Assembly (NCBI GenBank): GCA_026874595.1
Contig: CM049309.1
Location: forward strand, 17,128,576-17,192,575
From: Sipunculus nudus
Taxonomy: Eukaryota; Annelida; Sipuncula; Golfingiida; Sipunculidae
DNA: 64,000 nt
Reading direction: 5' to 3'
The notes beneath the pieces are model-generated. The model did not search any database, was not told where the DNA came from, and saw only the letters and a list, made by a program, of their open reading frames with translations. The number at the start of each line of letters is the position of its first letter. The stretch's first letter is position 1. A program made the translations under genes and the position numbers. Of the stretch, positions 11,432 to 23,282 are shown piece after piece.

Positions 11432-11790
11432 GTGAGAGTCCAGGGGCTGCGTGTCTGCGGAGTTCAAAGCGGAATAACACTGTTTTTTACCACGCTCATG
11501 CAGCGGTTATACACTGAAGTCGTACCAGCTCCCCTTCCGTGTAACCGCTCCTTTGTATTGCAAGATTTTCTGGGTCTGATCACCAGGGTGCGCACAGAGC
11601 AAAGAACTGTAATCAGACCAATGAGAGCATGGTATCGCATTGCGCATCCAGCTCCAAATTTAAACATGCGACACCCGCTCCCGTTGGTCTGATAACACCG
11701 TTTCCGGTACAGGGGCAAGAATCAGACCAACGAAGGCCGGTGTCCTGCCCTGGCATACCTTCACTGACGAATGTTTGCATACGAATAACT
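11330..11790. promoter_or_regulatory. CpG-rich patch with repeated CCAAT-like boxes
   Basis: Higher GC and CpG than neighbours. The 13-mer AATCAGACCAATG occurs at 11611-11623, its near copy AATCAGACCAACG at 11720-11732, and the inverse CGTTGGTCTGATA at 11682-11694. CCAAT-type boxes with fixed flanks could be NF-Y-type promoter elements, or the three sites could belong to a small repeat. No TATA box or obvious transcript start is seen. Confidence 0.35.
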
Positions 11791-12579
11791 CGGAGCTATA
11801 TTGAAGAGAAATTCTAATCATATACACTGGGACACCTTTTGAATTTCATCATATTCAATTCATGGATGACGTTTTTATCTTATGATTACCTTAATGGCAT
11901 CTTTTTTTCAAGTTACTGTCCATACAGGACAAAACTGTCATAGATGAGAATTTTAATTATTAAGACAAAAGTGTAAAAGAATGTGTGTCAGCCTGTTAGT
12001 TTATTCACATAAAGTTGTTGTGCGCTACTTACAAAGCATAATCGCTGGCACACAGCCAAGTCATTGGCTCTCAAATTAACCTATTTACATGGTAGTTTAT
12101 ACTAAAGAAATGTGATTCTCAAAATTAATTATAATATAATAAGAATATTTTAAGTGATACCCCGTAGAGGTATCTCGAAATTAAGGGTATACGGATGGTC
12201 TCATTACTGACACCATTTAAAAGATAAATAATTTATACAGTGACGCCTTTTAAGAATTAATTATAGCCACCAATATTTATAAACTAGTTGAACACAGTTA
12301 CTGACACAAACAAAACAGTTTATCTGTTGGAATCTTCACATTATAGTAATCAAAACTGCACATGCCACTATTAATATATAACACGTATACTGATATACGC
12401 AAAATATATGGCACAAAAAAAAAACATAACCGTTAGCAGGTCAGAGTCCACGGACTTCCGGTGGGTTGAGCGATGTAGAGAGATCTCCGAATTCGAAAGG
12501 CCAGGTTTATGTAATCATCTTGCCAATCTTTTGTCATGCTTTGAACCGCAATTAATGGGACTAAGATATTTTTCGCATG

Positions 12580-12612
12580 CTTTGATAAGTCCCCGTGGAC
12601 CACTTATCAAAG
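12580..12612. other. Perfect 11-bp stem-loop
   Basis: Arms CTTTGATAAGT (12580-12590) and ACTTATCAAAG (12602-12612) are exact reverse complements around an 11-nt loop that itself contains CC/GG pairs. It may be a foldback relic or a small structured RNA; nothing further supports either. Confidence 0.5.
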
Positions 12613-12900
12613 TATCCGAGGTGTTCTGTCCGCTTCAAGTGAAGATAAGATCTATTTTGGTTGATGTACGGCAATGTCAGACTGTATTGTCGCAACGATC
12701 GGTATGTTTGAAATGCACGTAAATATAGAAGGCCTTTGTTCCCATAGTGCACCTGTTTCATCAGTTTTAAAAGAGACTGTTTGATATAAGTTTATGCATA
12801 GTTTTGTGCTGAGTAGCTCTCTATTCTAATGCCTACCTGTCAATTGGACAGTGGCGATGCATATAATGGTAAAGTTCAATATTGTAATGGGTTTTCTTTT

Positions 12901-13112
12901 TGCCTCCGCCAGGAATTTAAGGTATGTGTCCATCCCCATTCGTGTGTGCGTGTCTCAGGAAATTTTCAGGGCATTTCGGGAATGAAAAATCGATTAGATT
13001 TGGGTACGGATCTGACACATGGTCCGGATGCAAGAGAGGCGTCAAGGAATATTCACAAATGTACAGTCATATAAGCAGGAATGAAACTGGGAATATGGGC
13101 CGAATAAGTGAA
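12901..13112 (+). repeat. Dispersed repeat, copy 1 of the 'CTCATGAAATTTTCAGG' family
   Basis: Contains GGAAATTTTCAGGGCATTTC, then TCAAGGAATATTCACAAATG and GGGCCGAATAAGTGAATGCC. These blocks recur in the same order at 50480-50730, and its inverted relative is at 46530-46700. It begins TGCCTCCGCCAGG, the reverse complement of the CCTGGCGGAGGC found at the far end of the 50.5-kb copy, so the intact element probably had short inverted ends. Similar sequence is common in marine invertebrate genomes. Confidence 0.75.
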
Positions 13113-15170
13113 TGCCAAAACCCGTTCTGGGAAACATCTCACAATATGGACCCCCACATGACGGATTGCTGTCCTTAAAATACAGATTTCTAGTCTAATA
13201 ATGTGTAATTTGACCTTTTCATTGAGAAATAAAAATAAAAGTGTTGCAATTAATCCCCAGACACAAGCATTATACCTGTACCTTTCATAACAGTACACCT
13301 TCATACCAAATATCGAATGTACATTCCCGCCTTATCAGATACACTGCGCTGCATATGAATGATAGTATACTTGAACTTGCGCAGGAGTATTAAAATATAT
13401 ATCAAATATTATCAGACATACTGGTTTATGATAAATGACAATGGAAAGTGATAAAATCGCATATTTGGTAACTATTCACAATTTTTGCGTCTGGGTATGC
13501 GACATATTATCTGGAAAAAATGAGTTTCGTTTCAGCTACCTTTCGTTAAATGTCGATTAAAATAAGTATAACCGAGACCAGTTTAACATGCTGGTGGTCC
13601 GCAGAACTTCTAAAGTACAGGAATGTTTTATTTAAAGAATAAATTTTGTTGAGAATAAGCCCATCTGGTTTCAAAAGGCCGAAGCTTAGTGCATGCTTAG
13701 AAAACAGTTTTTTTACATCTCAACCCCCACTTATGAATTATAAGATCACTGGTCATACGCTCAAAAATCTAAATCTTTGATTGGTTGGTCAATGTCACAA
13801 ATCTTCTAAAAATGTGACTTTCTATGTAGGGCTTGAAACTGAATGCAAACGCCTTGTCAATTTGTCACAGGTTGATTAGAAACAGAAGGTTAATTGCATA
13901 ATACAATTGTGGGGTTTTTTTTTTTTTTAATCAAGTTTAACATTTCATATTAGACTTTGAGTCCCTCATCAACATTAGTGTAAAAAAAGTGTGATCATAT
14001 TTAAGGTTATGAATGTAATCCCCGAATTTCAATGAGCAACTTCTGGTGGAACAGACTTGTACTCTGTGCAATCCCATATTAATTTAGAAGGGAGTCAAAT
14101 TTCAAAATCTTGTAGAAAGTTCTAAAGAAAAATTAACATGACAGGTTGAATGAAGTGATACTGAACACATCATGAACATTCGTTTATGAAATATTTGATT
14201 AATATCATTTTTTTTAAATGTTAGTTAAAAGGATCCTCCACTGAAGTTACAACAATGACGTCATTTGAGCGGTCGCGTCCCAAGTCAAGGACAACTGGCT
14301 GACAGATGGATAAATATGAAGTTCACCTGGGGAAGAAACATAGCCATTAATTTAAAATGCTGATGCATGTATGGTCTTTTTTTATCTTTTTTTGAAGGTA
14401 GCGAAAGAATTATGTTGATTTCATTGCAGATTAAGTCATTCATTTCGACATATTCTTAATTATGCTGGACAAAAATCGATGACGCCATTTTTATTTTCAA
14501 TAGGTGTCATATCAGACGCGGCTGTCGTGGCTTATATGGGGAATGAGATTAATCATGTTTTGGTCAAACCTACACTTCATGGACCATGATCATTTAAAAC
14601 TGATCTCCTGTAATCTCCAGCCGGGCATTAGAACATATTTAATTACAGCACTCGTGTACTCATTAACTTGTTATTATTGAAACACGATTATTCTCATTTA
14701 ATTTTCTATCAAAGGGCTTATGGCATACATAAAGTCAATTATTTTATATGCAACACACAACATTGGTCGTTGATTAAATCAAATATTAAGGATAACCAAA
14801 TGTGGAGACGTTTCAATTTAAAATTTCAACGTAATACGGTCATTTTAGTGATGAATATGTTTAATTATTATGGTCAAAAGTCGTTTTATTACAAGGCCCC
14901 TGCAACCCCACATCCACCACCCTCCCCGATCTATGCACTGAACCCCGAATTACGTGGTACTTAGGGGTCATCTCATAGTATTGAGTATAGCTGTGGTCAG
15001 AACTTCAAGCATCACTCAAACAGAACTAACACAAAATCGACCTTTCAATAATTATCCCGTCAATTTGTACGAAGAGGTACTCGGAGCCACCTGTCCTCAG
15101 GACTCTTCACTCTCAGACTGCTTACTAGCTGCTACAGAGCACGTACTGAAGTGATGCATGGCTTCTTGAC
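13113..15170. other. AT-rich intergenic DNA, nothing recognised
   Basis: A consensus CRE (TGACGTCA) lies near 14254. The 66-codon frame ending near 15154 is coding-like at its end but overlaps the approach to a SINE-like body and is not supported. Confidence 0.45.
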
Positions 15171-15179
15171 GTTGATGTT

Positions 15180-15265
15180 GGACACAAGCTTAGTTGTCCT
15201 TGAGCAGGGTAAAAACCCCACTTGCTCTCTAACGCCCGAATGGCATAAATCCCACGTCTAAGACG
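15180..15265 (+). repeat. SINE body fragment
   Basis: TTGTCCTTGAGCAGGGTAAA and AACCCCACTTGCTCTCTAA resemble the body found behind tRNA-type heads in many animal SINEs (CCTTGAGCAAGG...AACCCCA...TTGCTC). No clear head is visible upstream. Confidence 0.4.
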
Positions 15266-15319
15266 GCACTTCATCAAGTAATTGGCTATACGTAAAGCGA
15301 CATGAGGGAAAATCAGCAT

Positions 15320-17130
15320 TTAAGCATAAGTTGAAATCTTTTAATAGTATCCGTAGCGATTGTATAGGTTGTTAACTACCACGTATAACCCTCGGACTGG
15401 CAGTATATGTTTCGGCTTAGTTATAACAACCATTCCAAATTCAGGCATACTATTCGGCCAATTTGTGATTAAAACGTAAATTACTGTGTTGTTGAGAAAT
15501 CATACACCCTTATAGTACTGATGGCCCCGGCGCTCGTCAGATATAAAGAAACTGTCCTGTCTCTAAAGAGAAAAGAATCCTTTTACTTAAAAACACTTTA
15601 TGTTGATCAAGATTACTTCCAAAATTGAGAAGACACCATTGAGTCCACATGATTTGGTCGACAGGATAAAGAAGACCCCGCCCACATTTATACCCATACA
15701 GTACCCGAAAACGAAAAACCAGCGGTCGAAAATGAGTTTCATTTGCGTCATCATCAGTTACACCGAAAAAGAAAGCGAAACTGAGATGGACATTTACCTA
15801 AGTTACAAATTCAACAAAGCAATGTTTTATCTAACACCATTTACGAGGATCAGTTTACGTTGTGCAGGTGATCAACTTGAGGGGGTTTTAATGAATGATT
15901 ACAGATGCTCAGCATAGATTTATTCTAAATAGGTTTCTTCTAAAAATAAGCTATAATTGGGGACTTTCTTTGTGAACAAGGACCGTTGTGCCTTTTGGAT
16001 GAGCAAAATGGGTCGTCCGCAGGGTTAACCCGATGGTTATGGAATGCGTTAAAACGAGATTAGCTGTCCTGTTTACTGTCCAGGCAGAAGAAACTAAATA
16101 AGAAACAATGCTATCTATAATAATCCTTAAAAAAACATGTGCACCCAAAAATGAAAGCATCAAACTAAAGCCACATATATGTCGTACTAAAGCAGGTGAG
16201 AGAGAAAGGCAGTGGAATGAGAATAATTATTATTATTACGGTACGATTTGTCTAAAGGTGGTGCGAAGTACAAACAAACAATATGATATATTGACTGCCC
16301 TCAATTACAGTCATAACTTGGCCTGGTATACCCCCATCTGTCTCGCTCAGTATGTATCAGGGGTGTCCGTGAGTGGGATAACTGATATGTGCTTCCACTT
16401 CACAGGGCACAAGGGTAATAACGAACACTTCACCAGTCGTGTTAACCTAAAGTCGGGTTACCTCTAGCAAAGCAGAGCACTGGTTTGGATTCCTGGCACA
16501 GCTAAATTGAAATGTTTATAGGACATCCGACGTGTTTGTGCATATCTCCCTACACACCAACTCTTAATAAATGCTATTGTTTCGCTCAAGGGGACGGCGG
16601 TGTAATTGTGAAACCCCCGAGCGGATCAAAGTCCTCTCAGACTAATGGATCCTCCTGCGGGAAACAGCTCTCTGGCATGTGCAGTACTTCGCGGGCAGGG
16701 CGGGGTTGGGTATGGGGGTACTTGAGAACTGAAGAAATACCGAGGCGAAATTAGGTGTTCCAAATATTTTAAGTAGATACATATTTTATTTTATGTTAAT
16801 TTATCTTACACAACCTTACATAAGTAAACCTTATCCTCCTACAATGGATAATTCAATCGTGTTGTCTGTCATTTTTTAAACGCCTGCTAATATCTTATGT
16901 AGGTACAACCACAATAAATTCAAGTAAGGTGTTTGGTCTAAATAATAGCAAAAGATCACTCATAATCATATACTTTTTCACACACATACACACATACACA
17001 CATACACAGCCACAGGGAGCACCATAAAGAATTCTGAATCTTCAAAACACAAAGCAAGGTAAACATAAAAAGATGATGTTGCACTACATATTCCAGATAT
17101 CAGCAATTTGTATTTGTTATTGTACCCCCC
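15320..17130. other. Intergenic DNA, nothing recognised
   Basis: Open frames of 80-119 codons at 15600, 16108 and 16512 have no recognisable family and no splice-site support. A short CA/CATA repeat lies at 16979-17008. Confidence 0.45.
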
Positions 17131-17223
17131 ACCTGCCCTATATGAATCTATCCCTGTAGGTGGTTTGTCTCGAGTGTGTGTACGTTAGCCTGGTTGCTGA
17201 GAGCACCTTGCTTTTATATCCAG

Positions 17224-17313
17224 TATATGCTGCTATCCCTGGGGAGTATACTACACAACAACGTCCAAATGACCGCCCAAGGACTGAGGTCACTGTCCGA
17301 CCTGCTGTCCAAT
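17224..17313 (+). CDS. Candidate internal coding exon, unassigned
   Basis: The frame from 17176 to 17370 is open. Inside it, a pyrimidine-rich tract ending TTTTATATCCAG at 17223 is a plausible acceptor, and AAT|GTGAGC at 17314 is a plausible donor, giving a 90-nt exon of 30 codons in phase 0 at both ends. The peptide starts YMLLSLGSILHNNVQMTAQG and is Leu/Ser-rich, helix-like. C or G is common at third positions (CTG, TCC, GTC, ACC, GCC), unlike the AT-rich flanks. No family is recognised. An alternative frame through the same bases is also open, which weakens the call. Confidence 0.3.
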
Positions 17314-17619
17314 GTGAGCAGACTGTGTTTGCTACCGATACTGTCGATATTTAAAAATAGAGACACTTGACGTGAAGGTACCCCTCTATGGGTGACGTAC
17401 CTCTTCAGTTCTGTCTATGAAGTACTTGCTAACTCTGTATGACGCCATGAGGTATAGAAAAGTATGACCCATAACATTCTTTAACTCTATAAATCACGTT
17501 ACGCAGCCAAGTGATCACACGGTTGGCCTTCTGTGCGGCCGCTGTCATTGTGTTGTCGGTGTGAGCAACAGCAAAAATTAATAAAATAATCACAATAGAA
17601 AGTAGCTTCTGTATCCAAG

Positions 17620-17620
<1 letters not shown>

Positions 17621-17677
<57 letters not shown>
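17621..17677. repeat. (TA)n microsatellite
   Basis: About 28 TA dinucleotides. Confidence 0.97.
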
Positions 17678-17680
<3 letters not shown>

Positions 17681-18362
17681 TATCCATTTTTATTTTACAA
17701 AGAGAGCCATAGCTTCTACAGGCTTTCAACAAAAAAAAACTTTGATCCGTATATCCTCTGTTGCTGAAACTGGTAGCAAATTTTCTACTCGAGATCTTGA
17801 AGGCATTTTCCCGAGATTAAGAGATCCAAATCCTCCCTCCACTATAAAAAAAACTTGCATGACGTTTAACTTGTTAACCGACAGATACAAGATTCAACAT
17901 TCCCCTTACAGCATATAAATTTTTACCTTCTTATTAATATTTGCTGTTTAGCTTCTGTATTTCATATTGTACATTTCTGTATTCATGTATTAATGATTTG
18001 CCCTTCATTCTTTGGGATTTATTTTCCATTACTTAAAAAAATAATTGTGCATGGATGAATATTTGCCAGAGAGGCTTAGAAAAAACTCAACTGAAAGGCT
18101 TTTATGTTAACGGCTGTACATTTGTGAAATCTCCACCGAGTAACTTTTGCATGCTACCGCTTATCTATTTGAATTTGACCATTACCCCACACAGGACCAA
18201 GTACCATACTAAACCATCATTCCGTAAGACACTTTTAGGGAATACCTGGCGGTACCCATGCGGTGGTTGCGCGTTTATGATAACGCTACAACCACATACT
18301 AATATACAGGCGTGAAACCACGTGTGTGACTGTGATCTCAGCGCGTATACAGATGCGTGTGA

Positions 18363-18566
18363 CTGAGTATACATGGTGGGGAGAAGTATACCTTGACCTC
18401 AGATGAACTTCGCGGTGTCACTGCCTATCTACGCCATCACAAGATCAAGAGATGTGATGGGTTGCAGCTGAAAAACCACGATGCGAAATGTACTCTCACC
18501 TACTGCGTGCAAATGGGTGAGGAGGAACTGTTACTTAGTTATAGCCATTATATATATGGGATGTAA
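18363..18566 (+). CDS. Candidate coding segment ending in a stop, unassigned
   Basis: A frame open for 67 codons follows a TGA at 18360-18362 and ends at TAA (18564-18566). It reads ...GEKYTLTSDELRGVTAYL... and then a Cys-containing stretch (KIKRCDGLQLKNHDAKC). It has no ATG near its start, so it would be an internal or terminal exon, but no strong acceptor is visible. A GTGAGG donor-like site at 18517 would truncate it to about 51 codons. Codon use looks balanced and coding-like. The first half is faintly reminiscent of a SAP-type helix-extension-helix motif (LTSDEL...YLRHHKIK), but this is a guess. Confidence 0.25.
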   Translation: MSIHGGEKYTLTSDELRGVTAYLRHHKIKRCDGLQLKNHDAKCTLTYCVQMGEEELLLSYSHYIYGM

Positions 18567-18734
18567 AAAGAATTATCTCATGGAACGATATCACAATATA
18601 CTTCACTCAAGACACAATACATGATACGATACGTATAGATAGCTTTAGAGTTCAGATTCCAATTTAATACTATTCTATCATCAAGTTATCCATCTAATTA
18701 ATTAAATTGGTTTTGATCGTGCGCTCGAAGATCA

Positions 18735-18910
18735 CCCAATCAGATGCTCATTAACTGATTTCTGACCAATGATGTTTAGCGTTACAGGCCTTAAATACCA
18801 GAGGGTGCTCGTTGAATGTCGGACTTTCAGTTGCAAGGTCATTATTTAATCGTCAATGTGTCGATACATCTTCTTTGTATCTTCGCATATTCGAGAAATA
18901 AAGGCTACCA
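18735..18910 (+). promoter_or_regulatory. Promoter-like or solo-LTR-like block
   Basis: Two CCAAT boxes (ACCCAATCAG near 18735, GACCAATGAT near 18765) are followed at a normal distance by TTAAATA (about 18792), an initiator-like CTTTCAGTTG (about 18827), and AATAAA near 18897. Promoter plus polyadenylation signal within about 170 bp is the arrangement of a short LTR, but I could not place TG...CA ends, a target-site duplication or a primer-binding site. An ordinary promoter is the alternative. Confidence 0.25.
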
Positions 18911-19699
18911 ACATTATAATGAAGGATATTGAGAGATATGCTAACAGTCACCAAGTCGACCAAGATTTGGCAATCGATTGTGGATAGATAATACACATTA
19001 TACGGAAACCTAATCGTCTAAAGCTAGTAAATCGATTAAATCGATGATTGGTTGCTATATTTCAAAATCAATTATACTCCTTGCGTTTCTGACATGATCG
19101 ACCATAAACAATTATAAGTTCGCATGCAAAGATGCGATCTTATCCAGACACAAATATTCTTATTTTGTCAAAGAAAAAAGAAATACAGTACTAAAACAAC
19201 GTTGTGCAGTGAACAAATTTTTTTCCAAGAAGGTAAATTGACTTTTCACCGTGTGTGCGCAATGCAGGCCGATTTTGACTTAGTCAATAATTAAGACATA
19301 TAATTCTATAGAGCAAAATCCAGGGTATTAGAGACAGTATACATGAGCTAATTGATTAATAATCGATCATCGGTCTTTCATGTTCTTCTATTCATCGAAC
19401 ATGATTTTACAACCGAATCCTTCAACTGATATATCTAACAAGCATTTCGTGGAATTTGTGTCCCCCGCTCCCGCCTCTTGTAATTTAAGCTTCCTGTGAT
19501 CTTCATGGTTGCCTGCTCAATATGTTTTAGTTTTTCTTTCCCCTAAAGCTGTCTCCACAAGTCACATTTTTGTTATGTATTGGGAACAAAAGGGAACATT
19601 TTTGTTTGTTTTTGAGCTGGTGACAACAACTTTTCAGAAAGACACTCCAAAACCAATCCCAACCGATGTTTGCATGAGAGAAATCACTAACCAAAATAT

Positions 19700-20620
19700 G
19701 AATAAAATCGGATAAAATTTAGGAAAGTGATCAAACGGAAACGAAAACCTGACAGACGGATAGACAGAGGGATAGAAAGACAGAACAAGTGACCCATGGG
19801 TCATGACGCTCAGCTGCCAAGCATGACCTGTGACATCATGGACTGAGATTCACAACTTCCAGTCAAATTTTTGCCAATTTGTTGAAAATTTTCTATGACA
19901 ACAGAAATATATATCACCTATGTCTGGTTAAAACACAGTGAATTTATGGTATGAGGAAAATGCATGATTGTTAAGCTATCAGGAACTATTCCAACAGCTT
20001 GCTTGAAACCTGTCAGTCTCAAAAGGAACACCACAAAGGGCAAATATAAGATCAAAATATATAGCAAAAATCAAGGAAATACATGCAAGAATTATTGAGA
20101 AACAGGTGCTTCTGTGTGAATTTGTATTCAATACAAGCCAACTGTACTGCACTTTTATAAATGATGGTAATATTTATTCAGAAATATTTGACCCAATCCT
20201 TTATAAGATTACATAAATATACATCCAACTGCATTCACTTTAACTGTTCTTGAGATAAAATGATCAAAAGGAATTAAAAGATGGTTGCCTGGTGTCCATA
20301 TTGGACTTCTGACATGTCTGAAATCAGACAACAAACATTCTCTAAATCGGACCAAACATTAAAGAAAAATTACTGAAACTGCGCTGAAGAAAGAATTTCT
20401 AAGGTGGCTAACTGGCAGACATAATGGATTTCTGACAAGTATGACATTTGATATCCCACATTCTCCAATAAGAGACCAAACTTGGGGCAAATTATCCAGT
20501 AATGGATGCCCAAAATAATTCAAAAGGCATGTCCAGGCCCTCATATCAGATTTATAGATATGCAATTGTAAAAAGTGTAAGTCCAATATTTTTTATTATC
20601 ACTCTGCTTTTCAATGGGGT
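19700..20620 (+). repeat. Degenerate long-unit repeat, ~120-bp internal period
   Basis: GGTTGCCTGGTGTCCATATT...ATTCTCTAAATCGGACCAAAC (20283-20355) is echoed about 120 bp later by GGTGGCTAACTGG...ATTCTCCAATAAGAGACCAAAC. A GACAGACGGATAGACAGAGG block lies near 19750. It resembles the neighbouring long-unit repeats but is more decayed. Confidence 0.4.
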
Positions 20621-20984
20621 CAGCAGGGTAGGTAAACTGCCAAACCTGAAAGAAAAGAAATGCAGAAAGCATGACTAAGAGTCTTGAAATAAAATAAAAA
20701 GCCATCCTAAATCAAGGTACACGTCCACATATTATGAGAACAAACACTTGCTTTTATATGTGGTGATATATATTAAAATATTCAGATATTTAGGAAACTA
20801 AGTTTATTGCTAGGATTCCATAAAATAAACTGCAAAATGTTCCCATCATCTTATAAATCAGTAGCTAAACCTTAATACTATACTCTCATAGTCTTAATGC
20901 CTGGCTGAAGCATTCTGACAACAGTGTTTTTGTTATGAAGTAACGAGGTACTTATCACTGAGCCTTATCACTTAATAGGCTGAT

Positions 20985-22195
20985 ACAAAAGGGAGTCATA
21001 TGTCACCAGTGTCACTCACAATTACAGCCACACAGGGAGATGTACCAGCTGGAGTGGGATGGTTATATATACAAGAAAAATAGAGATGGTCTATAAAATA
21101 AGTAATTGTGAACATCCCTGACCTATGACCTTGGCCTTTTGCCCATATATCAACTGGATTCTTTCTAAATGATGGGTAACTACTAACCACTTAAATCTGG
21201 TGTAATTACTTTGCAACCAATGGGTGAATAACTTTGACCTGCAACCTTTATCCTGCTGACCCCAAAATCAATAAGTTATATATTCAAGCAAAAAGACCCA
21301 TAAATATGAAGTTTGAGTCAAACTGAGTGATGCATAGATGTGGCATATGTGAAAGACTGAAGGTTTGGGTTGAACAGTTACACTTGAAATATGCTCACAA
21401 GCATTTAGAACAATTAAATATTGTGACCTTGACCTTTGACTTTTTGACCTAAACATCAATAGGCTTCTTCCCTCATTGGTAGGTAAGCCATATATGACAG
21501 ATTGAAGGTACAGATTGAAAAGTTTGCCTGAAAAAGACTCCACGCAAGAAGTGGGTGCTGTGAACTTGACCTTTGACCTCAAAATCAACAGGTCCTTGTC
21601 CCCTGTTGGCAGAGAAGCGATATCAGTGCTGGAAGGTTTGGAATGAAAAGTCTAGCTTGAAATGTGTCCACAACCTTTTCAAAGAAGTGGATCCTGTGAC
21701 CCTGACCTTTGACCTTGTGACCTCAAAATCTATAGGATTCTTCTCCAACTTAGTAGGTGAGCTATATGTGAAAGATCAAAGAATTGGGATGAAAGGGTTG
21801 GCTTAAAATGCATCCACAGGCTTTTCAAAGAAGAGGCCCCTGTGACCTTGACCTTTGACCTTTTGACCTCAAAAAAATTATGGTTCTTCCCCTGTTGGTA
21901 GGTGAGCTGTATGTGAAAGATGGAAGGTTTGGGATGAAAATTTTGTCTCAAAGAGTTATTTCTGGGGGATGCAAACACACCCCATAACTTCGAAAATATA
22001 GGTCGCAGTGACCTAATTTCAGGTTTGCAAGGAGATCTTTTTATAACCTCTAAGACTGCATAGGGTTCATGGCCCTAGCCCCTACGGTTACGATTTGTGC
22101 CCTGCTAACGGCCGGACGGCCGGACGGACAGACGGAAGGACGCCGGACAAAGACCCATCGCTATAGCCCAGCATGACTGAAAGTCAGCTGAGCTA
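20985..22195 (+). repeat. Long-unit tandem repeat with DR1-type motifs and GGACGG tail
   Basis: About six units of 135-145 bp, each with TTGACCTTTGACCTC-type cores, AGGATTCTTC and TAGGTGAGCTATATGTGAAAGAT boxes (unit cores near 21110, 21235, 21430, 21567, 21703, 21849). Three units contain a perfect TGACCTTTGACCT, i.e. AGGTCAAAGGTCA on the other strand. The array ends GGCCGGACGGACAGACGG, CGCTATAGCCC and GAGCTAAAAAC. This is a class I associate with mollusc genomes; the mechanism of spread is not evident. Confidence 0.8.
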
Positions 22196-22696
22196 AAAAC
22201 CCAAATCTATGTCCAGCGTTCCGCGTAAGAGGGGGACAATATGCAATTACTCATACAAGTTACCGCGCCTGGCATTGATGTAGCCGCTACTGCATGCAGA
22301 GATCCCAGAAGTATGACGTTGTCTTGATGAAGCTAGTAGATAGGATATATATAACCTGACCTGACCTGTACATGAGTTACCTTGACTTATCCGGAGACAC
22401 GACTGCAATCTCCTCTGAAACGTGCGTTAAGTATATAATAATACTCAACAATTGTTATTGATTCTTGTCAAAGCCTCGATAAGCGTATCAGTCTTGCTGT
22501 GTCCATCGGTATATCGATATTTAGCGCCAGCCCAAATATCTCCAAGCTTGTGTGTGGACGAGACAGAAAGAGAGAAGAAGAGAGCCAGGAAGAAGGAAGA
22601 GATGTTCTTTAAATCCGTTATTTTTCCAACAGAGAATCTTTAAAAACAGACACAAAGAGAATTCCCAAACTTCACATAGTGGCGTCAATTTACCTG

Positions 22697-22755
22697 CAAC
22701 AGTTGAGGGAGTATAGACTAAGGACAACTTTTGATAAACACACACACATATACAT

Positions 22756-22808
<53 letters not shown>

Positions 22809-22916
22809 TCTACTTTTTTCTTTAAAAAGCAACTGCTAGAGTGCTCTATGGGACCTTCAACAGTTGAGGGGGGTAAAGACTAAGGACAACCTTTGATTAA
22901 CACACACACATATACA

Positions 22917-22970
<54 letters not shown>

Positions 22971-23084
22971 TATTTCTACTTTTTTCTTTAAAAAGCAACT
23001 GCTAGAGTGCTCTATGGGACCTTCAACAGTTCAGGGGGGGGTAAAGACTAAGGACAACTTTTGATAAACACACACACATATACA

Positions 23085-23135
<51 letters not shown>

Positions 23136-23255
23136 ACTTTTTTCTTTAAAAAGCCACTGCTAGAGTGCTCTATGGGACCTTCAACAGTTGAGGGGAGTAA
23201 AGACTAAGGACAACTTTTGATAAACACACACATATACATTAATATTTATTTATAT
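22697..23255 (+). repeat. Tandem ~160-bp units each carrying a (TA)n microsatellite
   Basis: Units start at 22697, 22858, 23024 and 23182 with CAACAGTTGAGGGGAGTAAAG (small variants). Each then has ACTAAGGACAACTTTTGAT, AAACACACACACATATACATTAA, a (TA)n tract, and (in three) CTACTTTTTTCTTTAAAAAGC and ACTGCTAGAGTGCTCTATGG. The last unit is truncated. A related fragment lies inverted at 2936-2963. Confidence 0.93.
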
Positions 23256-23282
23256 ATATTTATATTTATAACGATACAAATA

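Noticed and set aside
14954-15154. 66-codon frame ending near 15154
   Set aside because: C-terminal half looks coding-like, but it runs into a SINE-like body and has no acceptor with a pyrimidine tract.
16980-17010. CRISPR-like regular spacing in CA/CATA repeats
   Set aside because: Simple dinucleotide/tetranucleotide repeat with no spacers; the genome is eukaryotic.
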